A stretch of 64,000 nucleotides of DNA, from NCBI GenBank assembly GCA_014529385.2, contig CM043942.1, forward strand, positions 7,377,001-7,441,000, given 5' to 3'. Source of the stretch: Adiantum capillus-veneris. Its lineage: Eukaryota > Streptophyta > Polypodiopsida > Polypodiales > Pteridaceae. The translations under genes were made by a program, and so were the position numbers. This document shows positions 42,967 to 52,307 of the stretch, in pieces (within the stretch, counting starts at the first letter, position 1; each line of letters opens with the position of its first letter). The notes under the pieces were generated by a model that saw only the letters and a program-made list of their open reading frames with translations, had not been told where the DNA came from and made no database searches.

Positions 42967-43334
42967 CAATAATGGATGTTTGTAGCTTGGTCTTCAACCA
43001 CGTAAAACATATGAGGATACACATACTGGTTAATCTGTATATGTAAAACTGTGCATCCGACAGTTTTGATTGAATTCTCAGAGTAACTCTTTAACTCTTG
43101 CTTGGCAGTTTGTAATTTAGTGTCATTTGTCAATTGTCTATACAAACTGAGTGAAAGTAGGTTAGTTTGAGCTCCTGAATCCAATAGTGCTCTGGCTTTG
43201 ATTTGGTTGGTTTCTACTTTGCATTCAATGATGGGTTCTTCTTTGTCATTATCCATTTCTGTTATACTGACTGCGTTTATTCGTATTGCTCCTTCATTGC
43301 GCTGTTTCTGACGTAGTAGTCTTCTTTTCTCCAT
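42963..43334 (-). CDS. Second retropepsin-like domain of G (PRO2)
   Basis: After integrase: EPIIECKVETNQIKARALLDSGAQTNLLSLSLYRQL, with the aspartic protease DSGA signature in its usual hydrophobic setting, then VGCTVLHIQINQYVYPHMFYVV and, past a frame break, LLLGQPW and IDW. That is the complete order of a retropepsin fold. G also has the ordinary protease PRO1 upstream of RT (47,100-46,775), so this is a second one. The same domain with DTGA is in W at the same position. Whether it cleaves, or only binds, cannot be told. Confidence 0.7.
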   Translation of the reverse strand: MEKRRLLRQKQRNEGAIRINAVSITEMDNDKEEPIIECKVETNQIKARALLDSGAQTNLLSLSLYRQLTNDTKLQTAKQELKSYSENSIKTVGCTVLHIQINQYVYPHMFYVVEDQATNIHYC

Positions 43335-43352
43335 TCTTTCCTTTGCCTCGGC

Positions 43353-44924
43353 TTACGCTTCCTCCACAATCTTTTTCTTTTTCTGGACACGCAGCTTTTC
43401 TTGATGTATTTTGAGAAGCATGTCTTGGGTTAGCGGCAAAAGATACTTTTTCACTCTGCATCCACTAATCCAATTTGGCATTTCTTCTCCGTCTAATGTA
43501 GCAAGCTTGACGGCTCCACTTGGTGATAGATCTTTAATCACCAGAGGTCCCATCCCTCGCTTTTTAAGCTTCTTAGCATGTTGTTTCAGAGTGTAAACTA
43601 GGACATAGTCCCCAACCTTAAACTCTTTAGTCCGCACATGCTTATCAAAAAATTCCTTTTGTCGCCTTTTTTGAGCGTAGATAGAAGCTACTGCTTTTAG
43701 GCGAAGCTCGTCTAGCTTTTCCAGACCATCTATTCTATCAGAAAGCTCGTGCCCTGTCCACTCTAGATCCTTAGCCACCCTTAAGGTTGAAATCAAGAAT
43801 TCTATTGGTAGGATAGCATTTAGCCCAAAAACCATGTTATATGGGGTCGTTCCTATTGATGTTTTATATGCTACCCTATATGCCCATAATGTTGAATGCA
43901 ACTTCTGGTCCCAGTCAGTTCTCGACTTAGATACAATCTTCGTAAGGACCGTGCATATGGTTTTGTTTGTTGCTTCAGCTTGTCCGTTTGCTTGTGGATG
44001 ATACGGGGCTGATTTCCTATGGATTACCATGAATTCATCTAGAAGGATCTCTATCACTTCATTTATAAAATGTGTGCCTCGATCACTCACAATTTCTATT
44101 GGCAATCCATATCGTACAAAGACGTATTCATATAGAAATTGTGCCGTGGTCCTGGCATCTTCTTTTTAGGTTGCCTTTGCTTCGACCCACTTTGTTAGAT
44201 AGTCTGTAGCCACAACGATGTATTGTGCATGAGTCTTATATGCAGGAGGTGAAATGGGTCCGACATAATCAATCCCCCATTTTGCAAAAGCTCTTGCGCC
44301 CATCATTGATCTAAGCAGCATATCATCTCTTTTAAGTGGTACTTTGGTCCGCTGACAGTCATCACACCGTTTAACGTATTCCTCAGCGTCCATATGTAAT
44401 GTTGGCCACCATATTCCTGCGGCTAAGACAAGTTTTGTTGTCTTATCACCTGAGAAATGGCCTCCACCTACTCCTCCATGAGCTTGCTCCAGGATTATCA
44501 CATACTCAGACTCTGATGCGCAAATCCTAAGCTGGTTTTCTTTACCTCTCTTATAGAGTTGATCTCCTATTAAAGCGTAATCTCTAGCTTCTGTCTCTAC
44601 AGATTTCTGACGAGCTTTTGACGTTCCTTCTGGGAAAGTTCTATTTGTGAGATATTCAACAATATACTGACTCCATTCCGGAGCTATCATTATCTGATAT
44701 AATGTCGAATACTCTGCTAGCGGTTTTGATGAACATACAATACATACAGTGACATATTCATGTACGCTTTCTTTCATTCCTGGCCAATAGACTCCCAATT
44801 GTAACAAATTCCTATATGTGTTCCTTCTTGAACAATGAAATGCACATTCCTGAAATCCGTGGATATTCCGTTTTGTGAGACAATATGTCCCAGAATTCTG
44901 CCCTGTCGGACCATAAACACACAT
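43353..44924 (-). pseudogene. Integrase of G, with an extra zinc-binding segment
   Basis: The frame opens inside a segment like an integrase zinc finger (NLLQLGVYWPGMKESVHEYVTVCIVC, about 44,740-44,830), then the linker APEWSQYIVEYLTNRTFPEG typical of Tat elements, a second zinc region (HGGVGGGHFSGDKTTKLV...CDDCQRTK, about 44,340-44,470), the core WGIDYVGPISP (first Asp), an in-frame TAA at 44,166, IEIVSDRGTHF (second Asp), and NGQAEATNKT (Glu). C-terminal region FKVGDYVLVYTLK and GPLVIKDLSPSGAVKL. The core keeps D, D, E. It joins element cDNA into chromosomes. One stop breaks it. Confidence 0.85.
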
Positions 44925-46738
44925 TTCTCAAGATTGAGACAAATGCGATATGTCCTACATTTCTCAAATACTTTTCTTAGGTGTTCTAGATGCTCATCTC
45001 TCAGAAGAGAATGTACACATAAGTCATCCATGTATATTTCTAGAAACAACCTTAAGTATTCTTTGAAATCATGCGTCATCAGCCTCTGGAAGGTTGCGGG
45101 AGCATTGGTTAGACCAAAAGGCATAACCCGATAAGCATAAATTCCCCACTCCGTTGCAAAAGCTATTTTATGTTGATCTTCCAATGCTATGGCTAGCTGG
45201 TTATATCCTGAAAAACCATCAAGAAAGGAGTATGTTGTTTTCTCTGATACACGCTCTAGAACATGATCAGTTATCGGCAGGGGATAATTGTCCCTGATTG
45301 TTGCAGCATTCACTTTCTTTAAGTTGACACACACTCGGAGTTTTCCGTTCTTCTTGGGTACCACCACAATTGGAGATACCCAATCGGTGTGTTCAATCTC
45401 GTATATAAATTCAGCTTCCATTAGCTTATCTATCTCTTCTTTGACTCGCTTAGCAAACGTATCATTATATGTGTATGGTCTCTGTCTGCTAGGCTTTGCA
45501 TCTTGTTTTAGTGGGATTGTGTGTTGGCATATCGATGGGTCAACTCCCTTTAAGTCCTTATAAGACCATGCAAACACATCCCTGTACTCTCTGAGAAGAC
45601 TCAAAAGTCTCTCTTCCTCGCCTGGAGACAAATCTGTGGCTATGTACACCGATCTAGGTGTCTCACCTGGAGCTGCTAAATCAACTTTTTTTGCATCCTC
45701 CGGTTCGTCATAAGATTCGTTCTCCTTTCTCTCTCGAATAGGTTGGGTTAATACCACCTTCCTATCCTCTATTGTGAATTTCCTGTAGTGAGAGGGAACA
45801 TCCATGTTTTCCTTGATTTTGGCGTTTTCGTCCTCTCCACTCTCAATTTCTGTCGTCCAAACTTCTTTCGGAGTTTTCTTGAGCTCTCTGTACTTGTTTC
45901 TACGTTCTAACTTGGACTCCGTGTGTTCTCTGTTGTACTTGTTCTTTTCTGATTTTTCTGTTTCAGTTTTCGTTTCATTCTTTTGAACTTGATTTCTTGA
46001 GCTTCTTTTGTCTTTTCGTAAGCTCTTTTGCTCATTGCCTCTCATTCTTCCAGAAATCTTGTCCTTAACACAATCTTCCGCCTTTACTAGCATTAGGAAT
46101 TGATTTTTTCCTCTTATTCTAGGCATTGGATTGGTTCTAACCCCCTTTGTTTTTCTCTTTGCTCTATAGCGTTTCTGGTGTTGTTTAGTTTGATTCGGGA
46201 AATCATAAAATCTGACATCCGTTATAGTTTCTTCGTTTCCGCTTGAATTGTCCGTTGACTCGTTGTCTGCTTCATTTCCCCACTCTGGATGATCGAGAAT
46301 GTCGTGAAACACCTCTTCTTCATCTTCCTTTTCCAGTGTATCGTTCTTTTCAGTTTCTTTTTCGAGTATAGTTCTCAACATGAAGTACGGAACCACGTCG
46401 TACCCGTCCTTGTCGCAAAATTTCGTTGTGGGACCATCCGGAATTGCACAAACATCTAGGGTTGCTAGAATGTGTGTCCATTCTAATGGTTCAAGCGTGT
46501 CCTCTGGAAAGGGTTCTCCTATATAAGTTTCGTCTTCAATAGCCCTTTCTAAAACATATTCTTCTCGCCTCAGACTTCCACATTTCGAGGCTCCACACAT
46601 CCATAACTCCTTGGGCTTACCTAACCAAGCTGGAAATTCGGATCCCGCCAAAGTAGTTGAATCAAACTCCTCTACCGGTGTTCGGTTCACATCTTTGTAG
46701 CTATGGTCTCTCAGGTTCACACGTGTAGTGGTTTCCAT
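44774..46738 (-). CDS. Reverse transcriptase of G, without RNase H
   Basis: 654 codons. N-terminal part is a highly charged linker (KTETEKSEKNKYNREHTESK). RT starts near residue 370: FAWSYKDLKGVDPSICQHTIPL, KLMEAEFIYEIEHTDWVSPIVVVPKKNGKLRVCVNLKKVNAATIRDNYPLP in sequence, YSFLDGFSGYNQ, FGLTNAPATFQRL and the catalytic YMDDLCVHS. After GHIVSQNGISTD the frame leaves the family: the thumb and all of RNase H are absent, and DNA encoding an integrase-like zinc segment follows. TAG at 46,772 separates it from PRO1 in the same frame. Likely unable to complete reverse transcription without outside help. Confidence 0.9.
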   Translation of the reverse strand: METTTRVNLRDHSYKDVNRTPVEEFDSTTLAGSEFPAWLGKPKELWMCGASKCGSLRREEYVLERAIEDETYIGEPFPEDTLEPLEWTHILATLDVCAIPDGPTTKFCDKDGYDVVPYFMLRTILEKETEKNDTLEKEDEEEVFHDILDHPEWGNEADNESTDNSSGNEETITDVRFYDFPNQTKQHQKRYRAKRKTKGVRTNPMPRIRGKNQFLMLVKAEDCVKDKISGRMRGNEQKSLRKDKRSSRNQVQKNETKTETEKSEKNKYNREHTESKLERRNKYRELKKTPKEVWTTEIESGEDENAKIKENMDVPSHYRKFTIEDRKVVLTQPIRERKENESYDEPEDAKKVDLAAPGETPRSVYIATDLSPGEEERLLSLLREYRDVFAWSYKDLKGVDPSICQHTIPLKQDAKPSRQRPYTYNDTFAKRVKEEIDKLMEAEFIYEIEHTDWVSPIVVVPKKNGKLRVCVNLKKVNAATIRDNYPLPITDHVLERVSEKTTYSFLDGFSGYNQLAIALEDQHKIAFATEWGIYAYRVMPFGLTNAPATFQRLMTHDFKEYLRLFLEIYMDDLCVHSLLRDEHLEHLRKVFEKCRTYRICLNLEKCVFMVRQGRILGHIVSQNGISTDFRNVHFIVQEGTHIGICYNWESIGQE

Positions 46739-46771
46739 ATTTCTCAGGTATATGTGATCGTAGCCCCAATC

Positions 46772-47344
46772 CTAAACCATTTTCAATTGTCTCATGAATG
46801 GTCTTCCCAATATGATATCATAGTTATTCTCCTTGCCAAAATCGACAATAGCAAAAGTATGCTCGTATTCAATGCCGCAAGAAGTCACTACGACTTTCTC
46901 TAATAACCCCATAGGTTTCTCCATGTGTCCATCTGCTAATTGGAGTTTCAACCTAGTCTTCCTTATTGTTGGTTTCCCCCATTTTTTCCAGATTTCTTTT
47001 GTAGCAATGGCTACCCTAGCTCCGCTGTCTAGTATTGCCATCGTGTTCACTCCTTGGAATTCAACTGGTAAGGTTGTATTCCCCTCTTCACCTTCGCAAT
47101 ACTCTCCGACCTTGTTTAAGGGTACAGGCTTAGCGTTCTTTTGTGGTTTGCTCAGCTCTTGTATACCCTCTTGCAGTCTCGATGTTGGGTCTTTTATCCC
47201 AAATTTCTCCAAGCATTTTCCTATAGTGGTCCACATATGTGGTCTTAGCCTCAAAATCTTAGCTAGAGTGATAGTGCATGTCACTGGTGTTCACAAGATC
47301 TCTATCAATCCTTGCGAGTCCATGATTTTTTCTGATGAGATTCT
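46772..47344 (-). pseudogene. First protease (PRO1) of G
   Basis: ITLAKILRLRPHMWTTIGKCL leads to NTMAILDSGARVAIATKEIW (active-site DSGA near 47,025) and IILGRPFMRQLKMV (about 46,775-46,815). This is the usual retropepsin before RT. It stays in the gag and RT frame; in-frame TGA (47,291) and TAG (46,772) flank it. Confidence 0.85.
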
Positions 47345-47911
47345 TCATGAGGGAAGTGCTCTAATCTCGGATTTTGCTTCATACTCTCCTAAGTATGAAG
47401 GTAAGGTATTTAGTGAGTGAGGTTTGCTCTCCATTGTTCTAACAGAGCCCCCATCTCCCCAGTAAGATTGCAGAGCCAAGTCCACTTGAGATCCTGCCTC
47501 AAATTCCACTATGGGAGGATTCCTGATGTCCTTTTCCCAATTTGTCTTATTAGCTTGGCAACTTAGCTCGTTTGCAAAGTTTGCCTCTCTCACTTGTTTC
47601 CAAAATTCATTGTAATCCTCATCTCTTCCGTAAGACCTCTGTATGACTGGATGAAAACTCTCTATCTCCTGATCGGTTGTGTTCAATACTATGCGGTCAT
47701 CCTTGTGTGTATTTTCAGGCTTTTGTGCACTGGGAGTCTTTTCAGCTACCCGTGAAATGATAGTCTCTTGCTGAATTGGGTTTTCCGTTCCACAATTCAT
47801 TGTTTCTCTTGGTGGTTCTAATAAGGCTTGTGCAGTCTCGATCATTCTCTGGCACATTTCAAGTCTCTGCTTTTCCAATTCCGCGTTTGGGTATGTCATC
47901 CACCTCTGCTC
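47345..47911 (-). pseudogene. Gag-protease linker of G
   Basis: In frame with gag after TAA 47,912: YPNAELEKQRLEMCQRMIE, then EFWKQVREANFANEL, ending at TGA 47,345. No known domain. The single-frame order gag, linker, PRO1, RT suggests one Gag-Pol polyprotein interrupted by stops. Confidence 0.7.
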
Positions 47912-50884
47912 TTATGTTTGGTTGTTCTTTAACCTAGCTTCGTAAGCTCTCATCAGTGCGTCCAATGGTTCGTGTACTTTGTCGACTAGCACTGATCCCC
48001 CTGAGCTTAAGCTCGTTGTTTCTTTGATACTCTTTTGTTTCGTTCTTTCCGGGCTCATCTCTCGTTTCCCGTTTTGACTCTCAAGTTTTTCTAATCTATC
48101 TTTAGTTTGCTTTAGTTCCTCAGCTAGAATAGCGTCTTCACGTTCTTTTTTCAACTTCATGCGTGCTTTTCTAGCTTTCCATGTGTTTCTCTGACTCCGC
48201 GGTCCTTGACTAACCACTTCAGTCGCTAACTTTCCATTCTCAGGTTCTCTAGCGGTTTTCTTAGCTTGAGCTCTAGTAACAACTTGCGTTGGTATCAAAG
48301 TTTTATTTTCAGACCCACTGCTGGTAGGAATAGTTTCTAGCATATTCAATGTCGTCTTTTGCACTTTGTTTGGATTCTTTGAACAATCCTCAATGAAGTG
48401 AGTAACCCCACACTCAATGCAATAAGCGTTAATTCTAATGATTTCCGTATGTGGACAAACATTCATCAGATGGTCACCTCCACACTTGTAACAGGGTCCT
48501 AGTGCTGGTCTTGGTCCCACTTGATTCGTCCTTTGTGGATAGGATGGTCTTTGTCCTGTTAACCCTCCATGAGCTATGAACATCAATGTTCTTGCGTCCA
48601 AATTGTATCTCTCTTCATCAGAAGCACTTGTAACTGTTGGTATTCCAACATTCCCAATCATGCCCCATGGTTCTGGTTGTTTGGGTTCTTCTGGTGGGTA
48701 ATACACAGTTGGAGACATGTGTGCACCAGATTCTTCATAATAGGCTTGAACAGGCACTAAGGCTTGTTCTTCCTGATTCTCTAAGGTTGGTGCATATCTA
48801 ATGCCCACTGGTCTTGCTCCTGGTAAAGGTGGTTGTTGTCCCAATACCGGTTGCGGTCTTTCTATCCCCATAGGTCCTGGTACATTTCCCGTTGGGTATC
48901 GAGGTACTGGATGTACTTGAGGTGATGCTAATTGAGCAGGAGGTGCATACTGACGTTCCCTTACATCCCCTTTGTTGTAATAGCACTCCTCTGTTGGATG
49001 GTTTGTCCATTTTTGTTCAATAGCACACCATTTCAGTGGTTTTGGCAATGGTTTTTGGTATGGTGCCATCCTTTTTAGAGCATCTTCTATCATTTGCTCT
49101 ACATTTGGCATGGTTGTTGTTTGAACATTCTCTTTAGTGGTAGTTTCGCTCGCTACGGAGGAAGAGCTACTGGATGCAAAATCTGTATCCGCTGACACCT
49201 CTCCATAAACCGTACAGTTATCCACTAAGTACAATGCTTCTCTCGTTACTTGCTCGAAACTTGTACAAGCTTTCAAGTGCAAGTCCTTCTTAAGAGTGTC
49301 GTTTCTCAATCCTTCAATAAAGAGAACAGATAGTCTGTCATCTTGTGGTCGTTCACGTACTGGACATCTCTCAATGTATTGTTTGAAGCGAAGTGAAGCT
49401 TCCTTCACTTTTTCGTGTTCTCTCTGTTTAAAAGCATATATTTGTGAGACCGTATTGTGCTTAATCCCTCGTTTTGAGAATTCCTCAGCAAACTCTCTTA
49501 GAAAATGGTCAATGTCATGGAATCCCCCTCTGTTCAGTGGTTGAAACCATGTCAATGCCGTACCTTCTAGAGTAAGACCAAATCCCTCGTATTGTGTATG
49601 GAAATCTGTTATCTGCTCAGCTCTTAAGACTTGCTTAAAGAGTGACACATGTGCATACGGATCTCCTGAACCACCATACTTCTTTGGCATACACTTGGCT
49701 ACTTGAGATGGTCTCATACGTCTATGGTCTGCTACCAATCTCATTGCTCCTGTGTCCCGGCTAAAGCTTTCTCTAGCATCATGGACTTCATGGGTTACCC
49801 TTGTCGGTTCCCCTGCCCTGAGTCTACTACTAGGAGGTAAATGTGATGGTTTCGCTTCGAACCTTGGACCTGGAGTGGTATACGTGGGGATTGGAACTGC
49901 ACTACCTCGATTCGTATCCATTGACTCTCTGGAATGTAATGATCCCATTGGTCCGGGCTTCGAGTACTGAGGTTGATTGAAAGAGTCAGCAGCCTGAGTT
50001 CTTTGTCCTCCTGTTGTCATTGGGTTTTGCACTCCATTTGTTGGTGCTGGTCTTTGTGAGCTAGAAGTAACATAATACTGATGTAGTGGTCCCCCAAAGT
50101 ATGTATATCCTTCTAATTCTTTCTTGCCCATTGTTGAGTATTGCCTCCCATACTTGTCGTAAGCGGCAATTTTCACTTCCGATCCCTCTGTGTAGGTAAA
50201 GACATAAAGTCTTTTTTGGTCTGTCAACTCTCCGGTGTAGGGTTCTTCACATCTATAATAGAGATCTTGCTCCCCATTATTATATTTGTATAGCCCCACA
50301 TAGATGTAATCTGTGTTGATCCTTGTAGTTTCATTCTCTCTTCTTAACCTCGCATCAGGGAAGTTCATTATTGGTGCTTTCTCCTCAAGTTCTTCATCTA
50401 CTTTGGCTTTGGTGCCCATCAATCCCCACTTGTCCACAATGTTAGGGTTTAGGACTACCAAGTACATGGTACCCTCGTCATCTAGATATCTATCTCCGCT
50501 ATAGCTCACAGGCACTAAGTCCTTGAACTCACTAGATCTATCTTCTATCTTTACACAATAGCGATCCATTCCATCTTTGTATATCTTGGCACCTTGCTCA
50601 TTGTCGTACTGGTATTTTATGAACAATAGCTTCATTGTGGCAGAAGGGTTTGATGATCCTGCTGCCATATTTTCTCTGTTGTTCAGGTTCAAGTGTTCCA
50701 AGTGTTCGGTGAAAATCTCGTAAGATCTCTCCGAAGAAGTATCAGAAACACTTCTTTCAAAGATCGGCTCTAATGGTTGCACCCAACTTTGGTTTACACT
50801 TCCCTCGGTTAATATGACACTTGCTTGTTCCCCTTGTTTTGGTTGGTTATTCTGGAGATTCCTGCCCGATCTCAAATTCATCAA
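47912..50884 (-). CDS. Gag of G with an unusual N-terminal domain
   Basis: 990 codons, starting MMNLRSGRNLQNN. Residues about 80-275 form a domain I do not recognise, rich in Tyr and predicted strands (LLFIKYQYDNEQGAKIY, YIYVGLYKYNNGEQDLYYRC, LYVFTYTEGSEVKIAAYDKYG). A Pro/Ser/Thr-rich linker follows. The Retrotrans_gag capsid domain is at about 390-560 (KKYGGSGDPYAHVSLFKQVL, LEGTALTWFQPLN, FIEGLRNDTLKKDL). Two CCHC zinc knuckles lie at about 815-850 (CYKCGGDHLMNVC, CIECGVTHFIEDC). The C-terminal region is a charged helix (KARKARMKLKKERED). It forms the particle and binds RNA. The frame is fully open, the best-preserved gene of G. Confidence 0.9.
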   Translation of the reverse strand: MMNLRSGRNLQNNQPKQGEQASVILTEGSVNQSWVQPLEPIFERSVSDTSSERSYEIFTEHLEHLNLNNRENMAAGSSNPSATMKLLFIKYQYDNEQGAKIYKDGMDRYCVKIEDRSSEFKDLVPVSYSGDRYLDDEGTMYLVVLNPNIVDKWGLMGTKAKVDEELEEKAPIMNFPDARLRRENETTRINTDYIYVGLYKYNNGEQDLYYRCEEPYTGELTDQKRLYVFTYTEGSEVKIAAYDKYGRQYSTMGKKELEGYTYFGGPLHQYYVTSSSQRPAPTNGVQNPMTTGGQRTQAADSFNQPQYSKPGPMGSLHSRESMDTNRGSAVPIPTYTTPGPRFEAKPSHLPPSSRLRAGEPTRVTHEVHDARESFSRDTGAMRLVADHRRMRPSQVAKCMPKKYGGSGDPYAHVSLFKQVLRAEQITDFHTQYEGFGLTLEGTALTWFQPLNRGGFHDIDHFLREFAEEFSKRGIKHNTVSQIYAFKQREHEKVKEASLRFKQYIERCPVRERPQDDRLSVLFIEGLRNDTLKKDLHLKACTSFEQVTREALYLVDNCTVYGEVSADTDFASSSSSSVASETTTKENVQTTTMPNVEQMIEDALKRMAPYQKPLPKPLKWCAIEQKWTNHPTEECYYNKGDVRERQYAPPAQLASPQVHPVPRYPTGNVPGPMGIERPQPVLGQQPPLPGARPVGIRYAPTLENQEEQALVPVQAYYEESGAHMSPTVYYPPEEPKQPEPWGMIGNVGIPTVTSASDEERYNLDARTLMFIAHGGLTGQRPSYPQRTNQVGPRPALGPCYKCGGDHLMNVCPHTEIIRINAYCIECGVTHFIEDCSKNPNKVQKTTLNMLETIPTSSGSENKTLIPTQVVTRAQAKKTAREPENGKLATEVVSQGPRSQRNTWKARKARMKLKKEREDAILAEELKQTKDRLEKLESQNGKREMSPERTKQKSIKETTSLSSGGSVLVDKVHEPLDALMRAYEARLKNNQT

Positions 50885-52287
50885 TTCCCCTAAAGGACTT
50901 TAACTTTTCCGTCTCTGCAATTTGTTTTCCCAAGTTTTTGTGGTCAGAATTGATCCAAACTGATTGATACTTGGTCAATTGTTTAATCTTGTCAGTTGGA
51001 CAACTTCTGTTTCATCAAGTGAGAATTTTGTTGCAGTTATGCTAAAAAAGACATTATACGCGTATGATGTCTTTTTTCACAGATTTGGACTATTTTGGTT
51101 ATGCTCACTCTCAGTAGCCCCCTTATGCTCTGTCCACTCACAAAATTCAGTTTGAAACTCTGTTTGAGCAAGCTATGGCTGATTTAGGCTTTTCTTGGCA
51201 ATTTTCCGCTTTTGACTTGTTTTGGGTCAACTGTGATCCAAATGGGATGAAACTTGAAATATAACCTCTAGACAGCTATTACAATGGATCTGTGTTGGCA
51301 AAGTATCAAATTATGTCCAAAATTAGGTCAAAGACATCATACGCGTATGATGTCTTTTTCATCAATTTGGGTCAAGACTTGATATTTATGCTTTCTACAG
51401 TGTTTGTAACAATCTTGTCAGGTCAGATATCAAAAATAAGCAGTGGATGTGCTAAAAGACATTATACGCGTATGATGTCTTTTGTCCCAGATTTTGGCTA
51501 TTCTTGGTTTTAAGCCTTCTCCAATGTTTATAATTGAGTTTCAAGTGTTTTTGTCAGGTTTGAATGTAAAAACAAGATCTGAATCCAAAATTTCCTATTC
51601 TTTGTGTTTCTTGGACTCCGACTTGTCTTTTTGGGTTTCTTTGAGTGTTAATGCTCTTGTTTTAAGTTGAAATTAGGGTATAACCTCCCTTTTGAACACT
51701 CTGGTAAAGTCAAAATTTCTGTTTTGGTCTCTGTTTGGTCATTTAGACATCATACGCGTATGATGTTTAAAGTTGCAGATTTCCAGTTTCTTGCCACAGA
51801 ATCCTTCCTAAAGCTTTCTCAAGTGCTCAGTAACTCCCAGATACACAGAAAATTTTCTCTGACTTTTGTTTATTGCAAGTTTCACTACTAACTCGACGGT
51901 TTAGTGATCTAACATGCAATCAACCATATCAAGCAAATACTCCAATGATTACTAGCTCTAGATCAGGATCAAATCAAGTCCTACCTAAGCTATTCCTAAT
52001 CATAAAATGGGTTTGGTAATTGTGATTTTAAAGAGATCCACTGTCACTCACGGACTAGCAAATTCTTCTTCTATCAACAACTACTCAACACCAACAAAAC
52101 AACAAACAAATCTAAGCTAAACTAAAAATACTGTCAACACGGAAGACCCAGGAATACCCCACTTCCTAGTATCTCTCGAGATCTTCGGAGTCCACCACTC
52201 CTAGATCTTTTCTAACTAAAGTATACAAAGTAGTTTATACGACTCACCTCGTAGCATTAGTCTAAGGTCACCTACTTAGGGCTCTCG
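50885..52287 (-). other. Untranslated leader of G
   Basis: 1.4 kb between the primer site and gag. No gene. It holds palindrome cluster 2 (51,049-51,768). Such long leaders occur in Tat/Ogre/Athila elements. Confidence 0.8.
51049..51768. repeat. Palindrome cluster 2 of G (four copies)
   Basis: Same 24-bp palindrome as cluster 1 at 51,049-51,072 (one mismatch, ATTATACG arm), 51,332-51,355 (perfect), 51,457-51,480 (same mismatch) and 51,745-51,768 (one change in the other arm, GTTT for GTCT). Spacing 283, 125 and 288 bp, almost the same as part of cluster 1 (285/134/286). In the first copy flanking A and T runs lengthen the inverted repeat to 34 bp. Confidence 0.97.
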
Positions 52288-52305
52288 TCCCCGGCAGCGG
52301 CGCCA
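52288..52305 (-). promoter_or_regulatory. tRNA-Asp primer binding site of G
   Basis: The minus strand reads TGGCGCCGCTGCCGGGGA two bases after the 5' LTR, one mismatch from the plant tRNA-Asp 3' end complement. This is the hallmark primer of Tat/Athila elements. Confidence 0.93.
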
Positions 52306-52307
52306 AA

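Noticed and set aside
44835-50504. Plus-strand frames opposite gag and RT of G
   Set aside because: Antisense shadows; composition follows the coding strand.
39523-51768. Palindromes as a CRISPR-like array
   Set aside because: Units are 125-290 bp apart, inside a plant retrotransposon, with no cas genes; the repeats are full palindromes.
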